64,000 nucleotides of DNA from Thelephora terrestris. Lineage: Eukaryota; Basidiomycota; Agaricomycetes; Thelephorales; Thelephoraceae. The notes under the pieces were generated by a model, which worked only from the letters and a program-made list of their open reading frames with translations, was not told where the DNA came from and searched no databases. Positions 23,479-35,236 of the stretch are shown here, in pieces. Both the position numbers and the translations under genes were made by a program. The stretch is from NCBI GenBank assembly GCA_015956445.1, contig WIUZ02000007.1, forward strand, positions 930,001-994,000, in the 5' to 3' direction. Within the stretch, counting starts at the first letter, position 1. Every line of letters starts with the position of its first letter.

Positions 23479-24311
23479 AATGTACATTACTTTTTGCTCA
23501 CTTGAGTTATGGATTTTGGTCCTGTCCTGTGTGTAAGGCTATATTAAATATACGCTGTGATTTTCCAACTATGTGATCACAAAGTACACCAAGAAAAACT
23601 TTGTAAACATCAGTCAAGACAAGCCTACTCTACAAACTTGGGGAGATTCTTGCACAGGAGGCTCTGAACATCTAACAAGGTATCTCAAGAACATTCACAA
23701 TGGTACAGAAGGGTAAAAGTATATGACAGGCAACGCCAAAGCCAAAGATGAGACAGCCTATCCAAGGTTTCAGCTTTTTTTTCAGGGGGCGTCCAAATAT
23801 ATATGTGGTAGGATCAAAAGGGATCGAGAAGAGGGAGAAAGTACGTTCAATTAACAATTCCGTGAATGGATGCAGGTAAGATAGCACAGGATTAGGGGAA
23901 CAACTGTCAAAAAGGGAATATAAACAGACAAAAAGGAAGAAAGGTCGGATAGAAAATATACACGACGAAAGGGGGACAAGAAAAAAGTAATATGCACATA
24001 TGATAAGAGCGAGAGCAAGAGGGGACGAGCCCGAATACACAACCACGGGGTAACGATAATAAGAAGACGTAGACACGAGATGAGATCCGGAGACTGGGGC
24101 GTATGGAAGTTATGAGATATAAAACGATGATGGGGCAGTTATACGGCATAAGACAGAAGGGAACAAAATTAGACTTAACACCAATAAAGCGAGATCGTAA
24201 ACTAACACAACAGCCGGACGAACGTTCGAGACCCATACACAGGGACAGAGAGGGATGGAGGCAAGATCAGAGCGATGAAAGAACAGGTAAAGACAGGACA
24301 CGACCGCGAGA
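23479..24311. repeat. Spacer between convergent STAND gene 1 and GATA relic B
   Basis: Homologous throughout to 34388-35236, the same position in the right-hand cassette. It should contain both 3' UTRs. No gene is visible; the open frames on the minus strand are hydrophobic, low-complexity frames repeated in each copy (also at 14.6-14.9 kb). Confidence 0.55.
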
Positions 24312-26150
24312 TCACACGCTGGTCTCGATCGGGATAACGTTCCACACGGTTTCCTTGGCGAGAGAAGATGGCTCGGGTCTATGCCTCTGCAGAGAAATGG
24401 ACACCGGAGGCTGAGAGGGACGACGTTCTTCGCCCTGGTGTGGGGATCGAGGGGGAGAAGCCGAGACCGGTCGAGAGGGCGTAGCTTGTCGCGACCTCTG
24501 AGCCGCGTGCTGGCTGAGAGCGATAGCGAGCTCTCGCTCACGCATCTCATCCATACCACGACGAACGCCCTGCATCAGCCACTCAGTGCGAGCGAGCATC
24601 TCTTCCAGACGAGACTTTTCCTTGCTGAGGTCCATGAAGTGTTTCTCGAGCTCAGCGTGGGTAGGGATTGAAGGAGAGGAGGGAGACAACCGATGATGAG
24701 GAGAACCGTTGCCGTAGATACCAGGGTTGGCGTAGTGCAAAGGTGGCAAGACGTTGCTCGGTGAATGGACACGCCTTGGAGTAGCGCTCCCACTGCGAAT
24801 GTAACTCGATCCATCCCTGGGAGCTCCAGACATAGCTAGCAGAGGTGGAGAAAAATGCGAGAGATCCGTTGAGGACCATATGGCTCATCTCGGGGGCAGC
24901 AAGGGCAGCGTTCAGTGGAGGTAAATCGAAACCGCCCACATGAGGAGCTGAATGGATGGATGGAGAATTGGCCGTTTAGCCCCTCCCATATCGGTCCATG
25001 TGAAAGTCAGCGCAGCTAGAGCTCCTCGATAGACTTCCCGCACGGCTCTCGGCCAGAAGAATATCACGCCGGGACCCTTTCCTTCGCCTCTTACTACCAG
25101 CGTCAGCATGAGTCTTTATCTTCGGGAGTAGGCTCAAGGGTGGAAACCTTGGTCCTCGCGCTCCTTCGCCTAACAAGGGATGCAGCGGTGTTGCCGCTGG
25201 CACGACGCTTGACGCGCTTCCTTCTGGGTTCGTCCCCCTCCTCGTTTTCTTCATCATCAACACCACTTTCATCACCGGAAGCACGCTCCTGTATGCGTGA
25301 AACGGAAACAAGGGCCTCAGCGGCCGCTTGTTCGGTCAAACGAGTGTTGGCAGCAGGAAAAAGTATTGGTACTAGCGCTAGCCCCAGAAACAGTCGGCAC
25401 ACGCTTCCAGCGTTTGATAACGGTCTTTTTCAGAGTTCGAAGGGTGGGTGCCATGCAACTTGCAATAGAGACCTAGAACCTAAAGATAAGGGTGACATAG
25501 ACGGGAAGGGTGGGAAAGTTTCGGGATTAGATATCGGAAAGATTAGGATATAATTTGGGGGACCAGATGCTTACCGCACGCGTTACAGATGTTATTTCCA
25601 ACATCATCCCTTCGCCACGAGGGAGTAGCGCTCGTGCCGCAATTGGCACAAGACAAAGCACCGACAGAATTAGAGTTGGCGGTTCACATTCCGCCCTTCT
25701 TCCCATTCGTGGGGAGATTCTTGGGAGCGGGTGCGGGGGCAGGGTTCTAAGGTGCCGGATCACCCTTGACAGTCTGATCCGCGGGTTCGTGTTCAACAGC
25801 GGGACGGGCAGCCTGATGGACATTGTTGAGAGTCGGGCAGCCGTTACAAGCGTCCGCACCGCCGGTTCCGTCGCATGTGCCCGCGTGCGGTTTTGGTGAA
25901 GGGGGATGACCTGCGTGTGCATCGGTTTTACGGGAACGGATGAATCTGTATTGGGTTTCGGGGAGGTGGAAGGTATGGGAAGGGGACGCGTCGAACGTGT
26001 CCTTTGGTTGAGGGTGATTTAAAGAGCTGAATAAAGGTGAGATAAGGAAGAGAAACGCTCGAGGTGCGTGGAGGACGTACCGCAATTGTTGCAGACGAAA
26101 GATCCATCCTTATCACGCCTCCAATGAAGTGAGGATGTGGATGCGCACTA
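24312..26150 (-). pseudogene. URBS1-like GATA factor, relic B
   Basis: The C-terminal 170 codons remain open (24833-24312) and match the intact gene, including the coiled coil [20 protein letters not shown] and the end [10 protein letters not shown]. Upstream the frame is broken in several places. The cysteine-rich block reads [15 protein letters not shown]: six residues including one cysteine are deleted. The first finger is cut near 26140 by the same foreign junction seen in relic A, removing the CxxC pair and the start codon. The second finger region is better kept. The shared junction means A and B come from one already truncated copy. Confidence 0.8.
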
Positions 26151-27408
26151 CAAGGTGATGACGAGGGTCTCAACGCACTGAGGATCGTTGCGGGCACCTT
26201 CGGGCAGAGTATCGCGCGAACTCGAATAATTGAAGCCAGAGTAAACTAACCGGGCTGAGGGGACAGAATCGCCCGTTTCGCGCAAGACCACAGCACGGCG
26301 AGCGAGTGCCAAAATGCGGATGGAGAAATGGATTCAAAAGGAGGAATATAGAGGGCCGGAGAGCTGGTGTTGAGCGGATCTGGTGAACTGAGGCTCCGGA
26401 GGACTTCGACGCGAGAACCAGGTCGGACCTTTTTACGTTGGGTGCTCTAACAAGTGGACTGAGCACTAACCTCCTAGTCGCAACGTCCCTGTGCGGATTG
26501 AGACGCGGTGTCGTCTCATATTCATCTATGCAAGACGTCAACATGCTCATAGCGCTCGACAAACGCGGTGGTTAGATCGTTTTGCAGATGCGGTTTGAGC
26601 GTTCTGTTCAACTTGTTGATGCGGTTCAACCGTTCTTCTGATGCCTCCGTTCAAGGTCGCGCCGAAACTCTGGATGCGAAACTTGCTGGTTCCCTCGCTG
26701 GCTATCCGACGTACCCATGTAATCACGAAATACCCGGAGAGCGAACGGGGCGAAGGAGTTGACATCGACGTGCTCAAGCATCCAACCGGCCACTCGTACT
26801 CAAGATCGAGTGGACTTCTGCATGACCACCGGTCACCGTTGCACCGATTGAGAGGATTGGGAGTGTGGATTCTATACCAATCACGTCAAAACCAGTCGCC
26901 TCGAGACAACGATCGGTACTCGCACAAACCGAAGAAGGTGGGGTGAAGGACGACAGTTCGCAGTGGATGTTGCTCCCAGACCCTGTCTGTTGGTTGGCGG
27001 AACATGGGTGAAACAGAACGAATCCTGCTGACTCACCCCCAAATTCGACGAACAGTCGTGAGAGCTTGAGTAATCGGGCCAGGTCACTGCAATTGAAGAG
27101 GTGTTCTAGATAATCTGACCCATGTACTAATTTATCGGCCCAGGCGTCGACTTCCCTTCCCGCCATTCAACGGGGATTCTCTGTGGTCTTTCACCGGTCT
27201 TGATCACCCACGGTGCAGTAAATATACCGCGGCGTGACTTGCTGGGAGAGGGCCGCGTGATACACCACGAACGCTTGCTCTCCAAGGGCTTGCGTCATCC
27301 CTGTTGTTGGGTTCATCAGTGATGTCGAACTTAAGTCCCTGGGCATGAAGGAGGGAGGTATTTAAAGGGAAGATAATGGTGTCGCCTGACCCAACTGCCC
27401 ATTTCGCC
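26151..27408. repeat. Array spacer between GATA relic B and MDR relic 4
   Basis: Homologous to 11641-12970. It carries the same replacement for the GATA 5' end and the same pre-MDR segment. No coding region recognised. Confidence 0.55.
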
Positions 27409-28863
27409 ATGTCTGTCTCCTCAGAAATTATTCCATCTACCTGCAAGGCGCTCGTCCAAGAGGTTCGTCGCACTGACTGGCACATCTAACCGTCTCAGAC
27501 TAATCTTTGTTGCCAGGGAAAAGATATCGTTCTCGAAGAAACCCCCACCCCTGCAGTAGGGGAGAACGAGGTTCTGTTCAGGGTACGAGCGATTGGTCTC
27601 GACCCGATCGACGTTACCGGTACGTCGAGCCTGTTCCTCCCCTTTCTCGGCGGATTATAACGGTCACTTCCTGAACCTTATCCTTCCATCTTCGATATTT
27701 GGCCCACAGGTTCTTCCCCACGGAAGGTGCTCACATCGGGTGCGACTTTACGGGGGAAGTTGTCAAGCTTGGACCGAACCTCAAAGTCGATCTCAAGGCT
27801 GGGGACAAAGTTAGTGCCACCATCGTCGGCAGTAAGTGTCCAAGTTGCACGTTTGCGAGACCACAGACTTACGGAAGCACCTCCTAGACTTCGTGGGCGG
27901 GCGTGGCGCTTTCGTTCAGTATGCGAAGACGTTCTCCGACATCGTCTGGATGATCCCCGAGGGAACGTTATTGTTCGAGCAAGCTGCGGCTACCGCTTCT
28001 CCGTATGTATCTACCTTTCCATCCGTCCACCTCGCCTCTCGCCCAAGCCTCTGACATAACCACTAGCCTCAACACGGCATTCCAAGCCTTGTACGGGGCT
28101 AAGGAATTGGGACTAACCCAACACTTCGACTCTGTTCCTCCAAAGGGGACGGAAAACACGTGGGTTTTCGTTTACGGAGGAAGCTCTGGAGTCGGCCAAT
28201 TCGCGATTCAGTTCGCCAAACTTTCTGGTTACAAGGCCGTCGCTTCCCCTCGCAACCACGAGTTGCTGAAGAGCCTTGGAGCGGACGCGTTTGTACTCCC
28301 ACCGGTTGACACGTTCACTCTCGCGGCTGATACTTCTGCGCTCGTGTTCGTCAGTATAGGGATTCTGACGTGATCAAAAAGGTCAAGGATGTAGCGGGAA
28401 ACAGTATCTCGCACGCATTCGATACGATAGCCGGGAACCACACGCAAATCACCGCGGTGAAAGTCCTGGCGGAACACAAACCTGGAAAAGTCATCGCAGT
28501 TTTACCCCTCGCCGAAGGAATCCACGACGTCAGGAAGGACGTCCGAGTCAAAAGTTCGTCTTCTGCCTTCCCCCAAGCATCACTCATCCATCCGGTTCGA
28601 ACTGCTAACCAAATTTATCGGCGACAGTGATCGATATCTTCTGCTCCTACGGTTTCGGGCATGTCGGCCTAGGTCCAGATGACGATGCCAGGGGTGTTTT
28701 ATCCGCGTTCTTGCAGAAGGTTCCAGAGCTGGTTCAAGACGGAAAATTGAAGTGCATCCCGGGGAAGAAGTTCGATGGGGGATTGGAAAAAGTCGTCAGC
28801 GATGGGTTCTGGTAAATCGCATCAGGAAAAGTCAGCGCGGAAAAGGTCGTGTTCACGGTGTGA
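27409..28863 (+). pseudogene. MDR oxidoreductase relic 4 (nearly full length)
   Basis: It follows MDR gene 2 from the ATG (MSVSSEIIPSTCKALVQE) to the end, with most splice sites kept and GGSSGVGQFAIQFAKL intact. Lesions: the acceptor before exon 3 is altered; six bases are missing after the glycine motif; the end of exon 5 (the AVFD codons and donor context) is deleted; and a TAA at 28813-28815 ends the frame 16 codons early. It is probably non-functional, though a slightly altered protein cannot be fully ruled out. It groups with gene 2, not with relics 1 and 3, and sits directly upstream of the intact STAND gene. Confidence 0.78.
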
Positions 28864-29823
28864 GGTTTCATTCCGTCCAGCTTGATCTCTGGAACGGTCG
28901 GGCGGGCGTACGAAGTGTATGTATGTTTTTGTCAAATTGTTAACCATACTGCCTTGTTGTCGGTAGAAATTTGGAAATTGAACTAACACAAAAAGACTTT
29001 GGCACCAGATACTAGCCGTTGGGGATTATCCATGGAGGTAAAGTTGTAATGCACGCCAACCTGCCACCCCGAGCCATCCGCCCAACCGTGTTCTCTCGTT
29101 CCCCATGTCGAGCCTGTCCGACCAGAAGACAAGTGGTACTCGTACATCTTGACACGATTGGTGTAAAACGTCGGCATTCCTAAGCAGTCCTAAGCACTGC
29201 CAAATGGCATCGCGTGCTGATAGTGTGCGCGGCCTTAGTATCTTCGGCTTCGGCTTCGAGGTGCTTGAGTGGGTACTGAGCCAATGATCATGACGGCAAT
29301 TTACACCTAGCCCCTGTGCGACATGACTTGGGCGTTACCGCTGCGAGAGTCCCCTATTTCCCTAGAACGAATGAGGGTCGCAAAGATTCTCTGTTCTCGC
29401 GGGTGAGCTTCACAGACGTACGACGCGTGCACAGAATAGCGCGAGCAGAGTGACTCTTTTGTCAGGCTGCCCACGACCGATGGGCCGGTGGAGCTCTACC
29501 GTGCCTTCGTTCGTTCGTCCCGTGTGTGGAATGCAGGCTGTAATAACTCCCGGGGCTGTAACCCTTGGACCTTGCGATGCGGACCAATGTCCGTCTGTTA
29601 AATGCTGACTCCGCGCAAACTTTTCGCGAATAGATCATGCCGAGTATTCCCCTACGCCAATTTTCTTCGGACGGTTTGCATACCGTGGCGGCGTGGCCAC
29701 GTTTGGTCCCGGGCGCTTGTATTCTGTCAGGTGCCTGCTGCGCGTCAATCCACATCCTTTGACCACGAAACCCATCATACGAGCAAAAGTGTACTTCCAC
29801 CCTTTGCTGTCCTTGCATCCACT
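28864..29823 (+). promoter_or_regulatory. 5' flank of STAND gene 2
   Basis: The first 120 bp match the 3' flank of MDR gene 2. From about 29280 the sequence matches the flank of STAND gene 1. The TATA box of that copy (GGCTATAAAA) reads GGCTGTAATA here, so core promoter strength may differ. No gene seen. Confidence 0.45.
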
Positions 29824-32800
29824 ATGCTTCCCTTTCGGAAGAACCCTTCGTCGTCAACCAGGCCGACGAGCAGTACACCGCCCACAGCTACCCCTCCAGT
29901 CGTCGAGCCCGTAGAGCAGGGTCTTACGATAAGTAACCCCAAGGTCAAGGGTATCAGGGTTCTTGCTGCACGGGCAAACGCGATCGCTTTAGCCATCGCT
30001 TCTCCATCCTTGGGCCCCACGGACCCCGCGCTCGATGAGCCTGGATCGTCTCAAGAGTCGTGTTGGAAGACGGTATATGAAGGAGCGAAGATGGCAATCG
30101 ATATCACCAATGCATCCTCTGACATGTGTTTGCCACTCAAGGCGGTTGTGGGCGCCCTCTCCGTTCTCATAAAGAACTACGATGTGAGATTATCCCGAGT
30201 ATCTCGTCCGATTGTGTTGATCGTCTCCCGCAGCAAACCACCGACAACATAGAACAGATCAAAGAGATCGAGGGAAGGGTATTGTTTCTTGGCGAGAATC
30301 TCGCATCCCCAGTGGGTGACCAGGACGATAAGGAGAAGGCCCGGAGGGACGCTCTTCAAAAGTCTGTGATACTCCCCTGCGATGAAAAACTGACACACAT
30401 CTAAACTGCATGGGGCTATTCGCAGGAAGTTGACTTATGTGATCAAGAAACTCGGACCGCTTTCCGAGCAAGGCGATATCAAGAAGTTCTTGAAGAATGC
30501 TGGCAATGCCAAAACCTTGAACGGTATCGTCCAAGTCCTGGCTACTGCTGTGATAGATTACCAGGTGTGTGCAGCCAACGCTGTCCCACAAGCTGTCTAA
30601 CGTTCCGGGTAGACATCGATACAGCAGGATATCTACGTGAACACGAAGAGGATCACTGAAGATACCCAGAACATTCATGAGAACACAAATAGAATCGGCG
30701 AAGATGTCCGAAAATTTTACCAGAACACGAATAAGATTGACGAAGACGTCCAAAACGTTGGCCAGAACATGATTAAGATTGGTGAAGACCTCCAAAACGT
30801 TATTGTGAGCCGATTGTACGGCTGACACAATATTCTTTGAAAAACTAATACCACCAACAGGGAGCCACAGAACACCACCTGCTAGGGCAACTGGATCCCG
30901 TGCACGATGCCGGGTACCAAGCCGGTCACCACGATATGTGCCTCCCTGGGACTCGAAAGTCCGTCCTCGACGGGATGATGGAATGGGCTAAGAATCCGCA
31001 GGAAAGGCGCGTCCTCTGGCTCAACGGATTGGCAGGAACGGGGAAATCAACCATTGCCCAAACGTTTTCTGGAATGGTCGCAGAGGCTGAGATCCTCGGT
31101 GCCAGCTTTTTCTGCTCCCGGGATTACCACAGAAGGAAGGAGCTCAAGAACATCTTCCCCACCCTCGCTTACCAACTAGCGTATCGGTACCCTGCGTTTC
31201 GAAAACAGATCATCCCGGTAATCGAGAAGAAGCCCTCCATAGCATCAAACTCGCTCATCTCTCAACTCGAAGAGTTAATCGTGGACCCCCTCTCCTCCAC
31301 CAATATTTCGTGCGTCATCGTCGTGGATGCTCTGGACGAGTGCATCGATGATCAACCCGCCTCGGCCATCCTTTCCGTCCTCGGTCGTCACGTCAAGAAC
31401 CTACCATCAGTCAAGTTTTTCATCACTGGGAGGCCAGAACCTCGCATTCGGACCGGATTTCGCCTCTCTCTCCCAGAACCAATCGCCCAGATCTTCTTGT
31501 TACATAAAGTCAAATCGTCGGACGTTGACAAGGACATCCGATTGTACCTCCGGGAGAAGCTCACTGCGGTCGCAAAACGAAGGAGCGACTTCGACCTCAC
31601 TAGCCCATGGCCCTGCGATCAGGACCTAACGACATTAACCAAGAAGTCAGCAGGTCTCTTCATTTTCGCATCAACCCTTGCCAAGTTTATCGAATCGGAC
31701 TATTATGAGCCTGGCGAGCGTCTCCAGCTCATTGTCAATCAGCCGGACAGCACGACCTATGAGGGGGTAGCAGGTATTGACCCACTATATGCCCAAGTTC
31801 TGGAACTCGCATTTTCAGCCATTAAGGAAGCCGATGTGTTCACAAACTTGAGAAGGATCTTGGGCACAGTGATCTTAGCATTCAACCCGTTGTCCCGCAA
31901 GCAGATCGCAAAGATACTTGGCATCAATGCACCCCACATCAAGACAATCCTCCGGCATCTGCACTCAGTTCTTCTGGTCCCTGACGAAGACCACAAGGAA
32001 ATCCGTGTCTTCCACAAGTCATTCCCAGACTTCCTACAAGACCCCACCCGTTCTCCCGACCCAAAGTTTCTCATTGACCCGCCCACTCACCATGGGAATA
32101 TTGCACTTGGCTGTTTGAAGTTGTTGAAGAAGCTGAAGCCAAACCCCTGCGATCTTCCAGACTACGTGATGAATCGGGATGTCCCTGATATTCCAGAACT
32201 TCTGGAGGAGAAGGTGGGGAGTGCAACACTTTACGCATGTGGCCATTGGGCAATGCATATCCAATCTTCTCCAGCCACTGGTGCCCATGTCCTCCAGTTG
32301 ATTGCCTCTGCAACTGAGTTCTTGACTGCCACTGGTATCCAATGGATTGAAGTCATGAGCCTTGAGAACCGGTTAGAAAGTGCGGTTCATAGCATTCACA
32401 GCCTTATTGGTTGGTTTGGCAGGGTATGTACTCAATATGAATGCTCAAGTCGTTTATTGACCAAAAACAGGTTGATGTCCCTACCTCCAATCTGGGTAAC
32501 CTGGCTGAAGACTACCTCCGATTTATGAAGAATTTCTTTCTCCTCATCCAGCAATCTGCACCGCACATATACCATTCTGCTCTACCCCTATCACCAAGAT
32601 CATCCACATTCCACTCCATGACCCACCAGGAGAAAGCGTCAATCACAGAATTTTATGGGTGTCCTGAAACTTGGGGAGCTGTCATACAAACCATACCAAT
32701 CATCAATACTGGGATGGTTCATCCTGTATACACTGCTACCTTTGGCCACTGGATTGCTGTAGCTCAGTTTGGGGAAGTTATGATCTATGACAGCATCACA

Positions 32801-34387
32801 GGTGGACTGACAGTGTCACTGAGGCCTGAACATTCTGTTGATGCAATGGGAGGTTCCCCAGATGGCTCAATCCTCTTCTGTGGGAACCCAGATGGTTCAG
32901 TCACCCTATGGGATATCCAAACTGGTGGATTGGCCCATACTTTCTCCTTGAAGTACAATCTCTCTTACAAAAAGATTGCCGTTTCTGTGGGGGGTCGCTT
33001 CTTTGCCTGTGGGAAGCAGGCCATCATGGTATTTGAAGTTGCAGGCAGGGGGGAGGATGCTTTTATCTGGGAGGCCTCACAGTCTAATGGATTTTGTTGG
33101 CTGGCGGTGGAAGAGCAACTTGCAGTTGCAGATAGAGAAGGGGTGAAGATATGGAACATTGTTGATGGAACAATATTGCAAAGTATTGAAATTGTTGAAA
33201 TTGGACATAAAATCTACACCATGGTCTGTTCCCAGGAAGCCAATCAGCTGGCCATCGCCACTTTCAAAACTGTAGTAATCATCAACCTTCAGACAGGCAC
33301 ATTGTCTTCTGTCCTGTCTCATGATTCAGGGTGGTCCTTTGTTTTTGCCTTCTCCAGAAAAGCAGAGGAGATTGTGTGCACTATGAACACTGGTGGACTG
33401 GGGGTATTCAACTTTTCGACATGTAATTGGAGGTTCCTCAAATACCCAAGCGGGGTGAAATTCATCAGCACCATGCAAAATGGGACCATAGTAGCTAACT
33501 TCCACTCTGGTATCTGCTTGTTGAACCTGGATGTCAGAGATGTGCCATCTTCCCAGTCACTTTTGGCAGATTACATACTCCCTTTTGACCAGGGCAGAAT
33601 CATTGTTGCACTATTAGATTCCACTCACTTGTACAGTACACAGTTACTGTTACTGGAAACATCCACCATGTGCAACATTCTCACAACCACATTTCAATTG
33701 GGCGAAAAGCCTGATAGCCTCATCTTTGCATCACTTAAAGATCGCACAATGGTGTATGGTTTCAAGAGGCAGGGAACCACATATATGCGGTTGTGTAGGT
33801 TTGATGATGATGATGAACGGCCAAAATGGACTGTGGTAACAAGGTTTACACAATTGACAGGCGAAATTTCACCAGCTGGTACCCGGCTTGTGACCATCGA
33901 GGCCGACAGTCATTGTATGTCTGTGTGGGATGCAGGCAGTGGACAACTCCAGGTAGATCGCATGTTTCTCAAAGACCCCAATCCCCCCTCCAACACCAGA
34001 TACTGCCCCATCACATTTGAATCAGAATCACAATTCCACATCCAAGGCAACCACTACATCATCCATAATAATCTTGGACTCTCACCTGGGGCAGAGACTA
34101 CCTACCAGATTATCTGTCAGGGTCAGCAATCAGAGTCAAGGAGGAGGCAACCATGGAATGTCAAGTTGAGTGAGAGTGGATATAAAGTGGATGAAAGTCA
34201 TGAATGGGTCATTAGGGGCTCAGAAAAGATTTGCTGGATTCCACCAGGATATATCAGGTTAGGAAAACCCAAGTCGAAAAAGAGAGGGTATCTTTGGGCC
34301 GGGTCTGATACACTTGTCATGATTGGTGGGGATAAAGTGTTGAGGGCATTTTACTTTGCTCCTGGGAGCACCATTTGTGAACAATAG
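29824..34387 (+). CDS. NACHT / WD40-like STAND receptor protein, intact (1,432 aa)
   Basis: Six exons: 29824-30183, 30234-30361, 30426-30564, 30613-30804, 30861-32423 and 32471-34387. All phases agree. Residues 1-210 form an N-terminal helical domain (CLPLKAVVGALSVLIKNYD). Residues 210-273 are a coiled coil of 14-residue repeats. The NACHT NTPase follows with P-loop GLAGTGKST at 329-337 and Walker B VIVVDALDECID at about 425-436. A helical arm comes next, and the last ~570 residues are WD40-like blades (SVTLWDIQTGG, GVKIWNIVDG, CMSVWDAGSG). This is the NLR-like architecture of fungal incompatibility and innate-recognition proteins: ligand binding by the propeller would trigger oligomerisation through NACHT. 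Ligand and effector output are unknown. It converges with the intact GATA gene 850 bp downstream. Confidence 0.9.
30652..30804 (+). repeat. 42-bp coding repeats (14-residue coiled-coil units)
   Basis: Within exon 4 of STAND gene 2 a 14-residue unit recurs 3.6 times: ITEDTQNIHENTNR, IGEDVRKFYQNTNK, IDEDVQNVGQNMIK, IGEDLQNVI. The pattern I-x-E-D with Asn-rich positions fits two heptads per unit. STAND gene 1 has only 1.6 units in the same exon (17604-17672). The exon is 84 bp longer here, exactly two units. Confidence 0.85.
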
Positions 34388-35236
34388 AATGTACACTACT
34401 TGTTGCTTGCTCAAATTATGCCAGATTTTAGCTCTGTTCTTGGTGTAAGGCTCTTCAATACACACTGTGATTTTACAAGCTATGCTATTAGAAAGCACAC
34501 CAAGAAAACTGTTGAAAAATTCAGTCAAGATAAGCCTATGAACTCTGGGAGAAGGACATAATTCTCACAGGTGGCTCAAAACATCTAACAATATATGCCA
34601 GGAAGATTCCCAAAGGTACAGAAAGGGTAAAAGTATACGACAGGAAACACCGAAGCCAAAGACAAGACAACCTATCCAAGGTTTCGGCTTATTTTTTTTC
34701 AGGGGGCATCCAAATATATATGTGGTGAGATCAAAAGGGATCAAAAGGGTGGGGGAGAAAAGTGAGTTCAATTAACAATTCCGTGAATGGATGCAGGTAA
34801 GATAGCACAGGATTAGGGGAACAAATGTCAAAAAGGGGATATAAACAAACAAAAAGGAAGAAAGGTCGGATAGAAAATATACACGACGAAAGGGGGACAA
34901 GAAAAAAAGTAATATGCACATACGATAAGAGCGAGAGCAAGAGGGGACGAGCCTGAACACACAACGACGGGGTAACGATAATAAGAAAACGTAGACACGA
35001 GATGGGATCCAGAGACTAGGGCGTATGGAAGTTATGAGATATAAAACGATGATGGGGAAGTTGTCCGGCATAAGACAGAGGGGAACAAAATTAGACTTAG
35101 CACCAATAAAGCGAGATCGTAAACTAACACAACAGCCGGACGAACGTTCGAGACCCATACACAGGAACAGAGAGGGATGGAGGCAAAGACCAGAGCGATG
35201 AAAGAACAGTGGTAAAGACAGGACACGACCGCGAGA
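34388..35236. other. Spacer between convergent STAND gene 2 and the GATA gene
   Basis: Homologous to 23479-24311. It should hold the 3' UTRs of both genes. No coding region recognised. Confidence 0.5.

Noticed and set aside
23672-24236. Hydrophobic minus-strand frames (also at 34.6-35.1 kb and 14.6-14.9 kb)
   Set aside because: They look like membrane segments but lie in the 3' flank of the GATA gene, differ in frame between copies and have no start or splice support.
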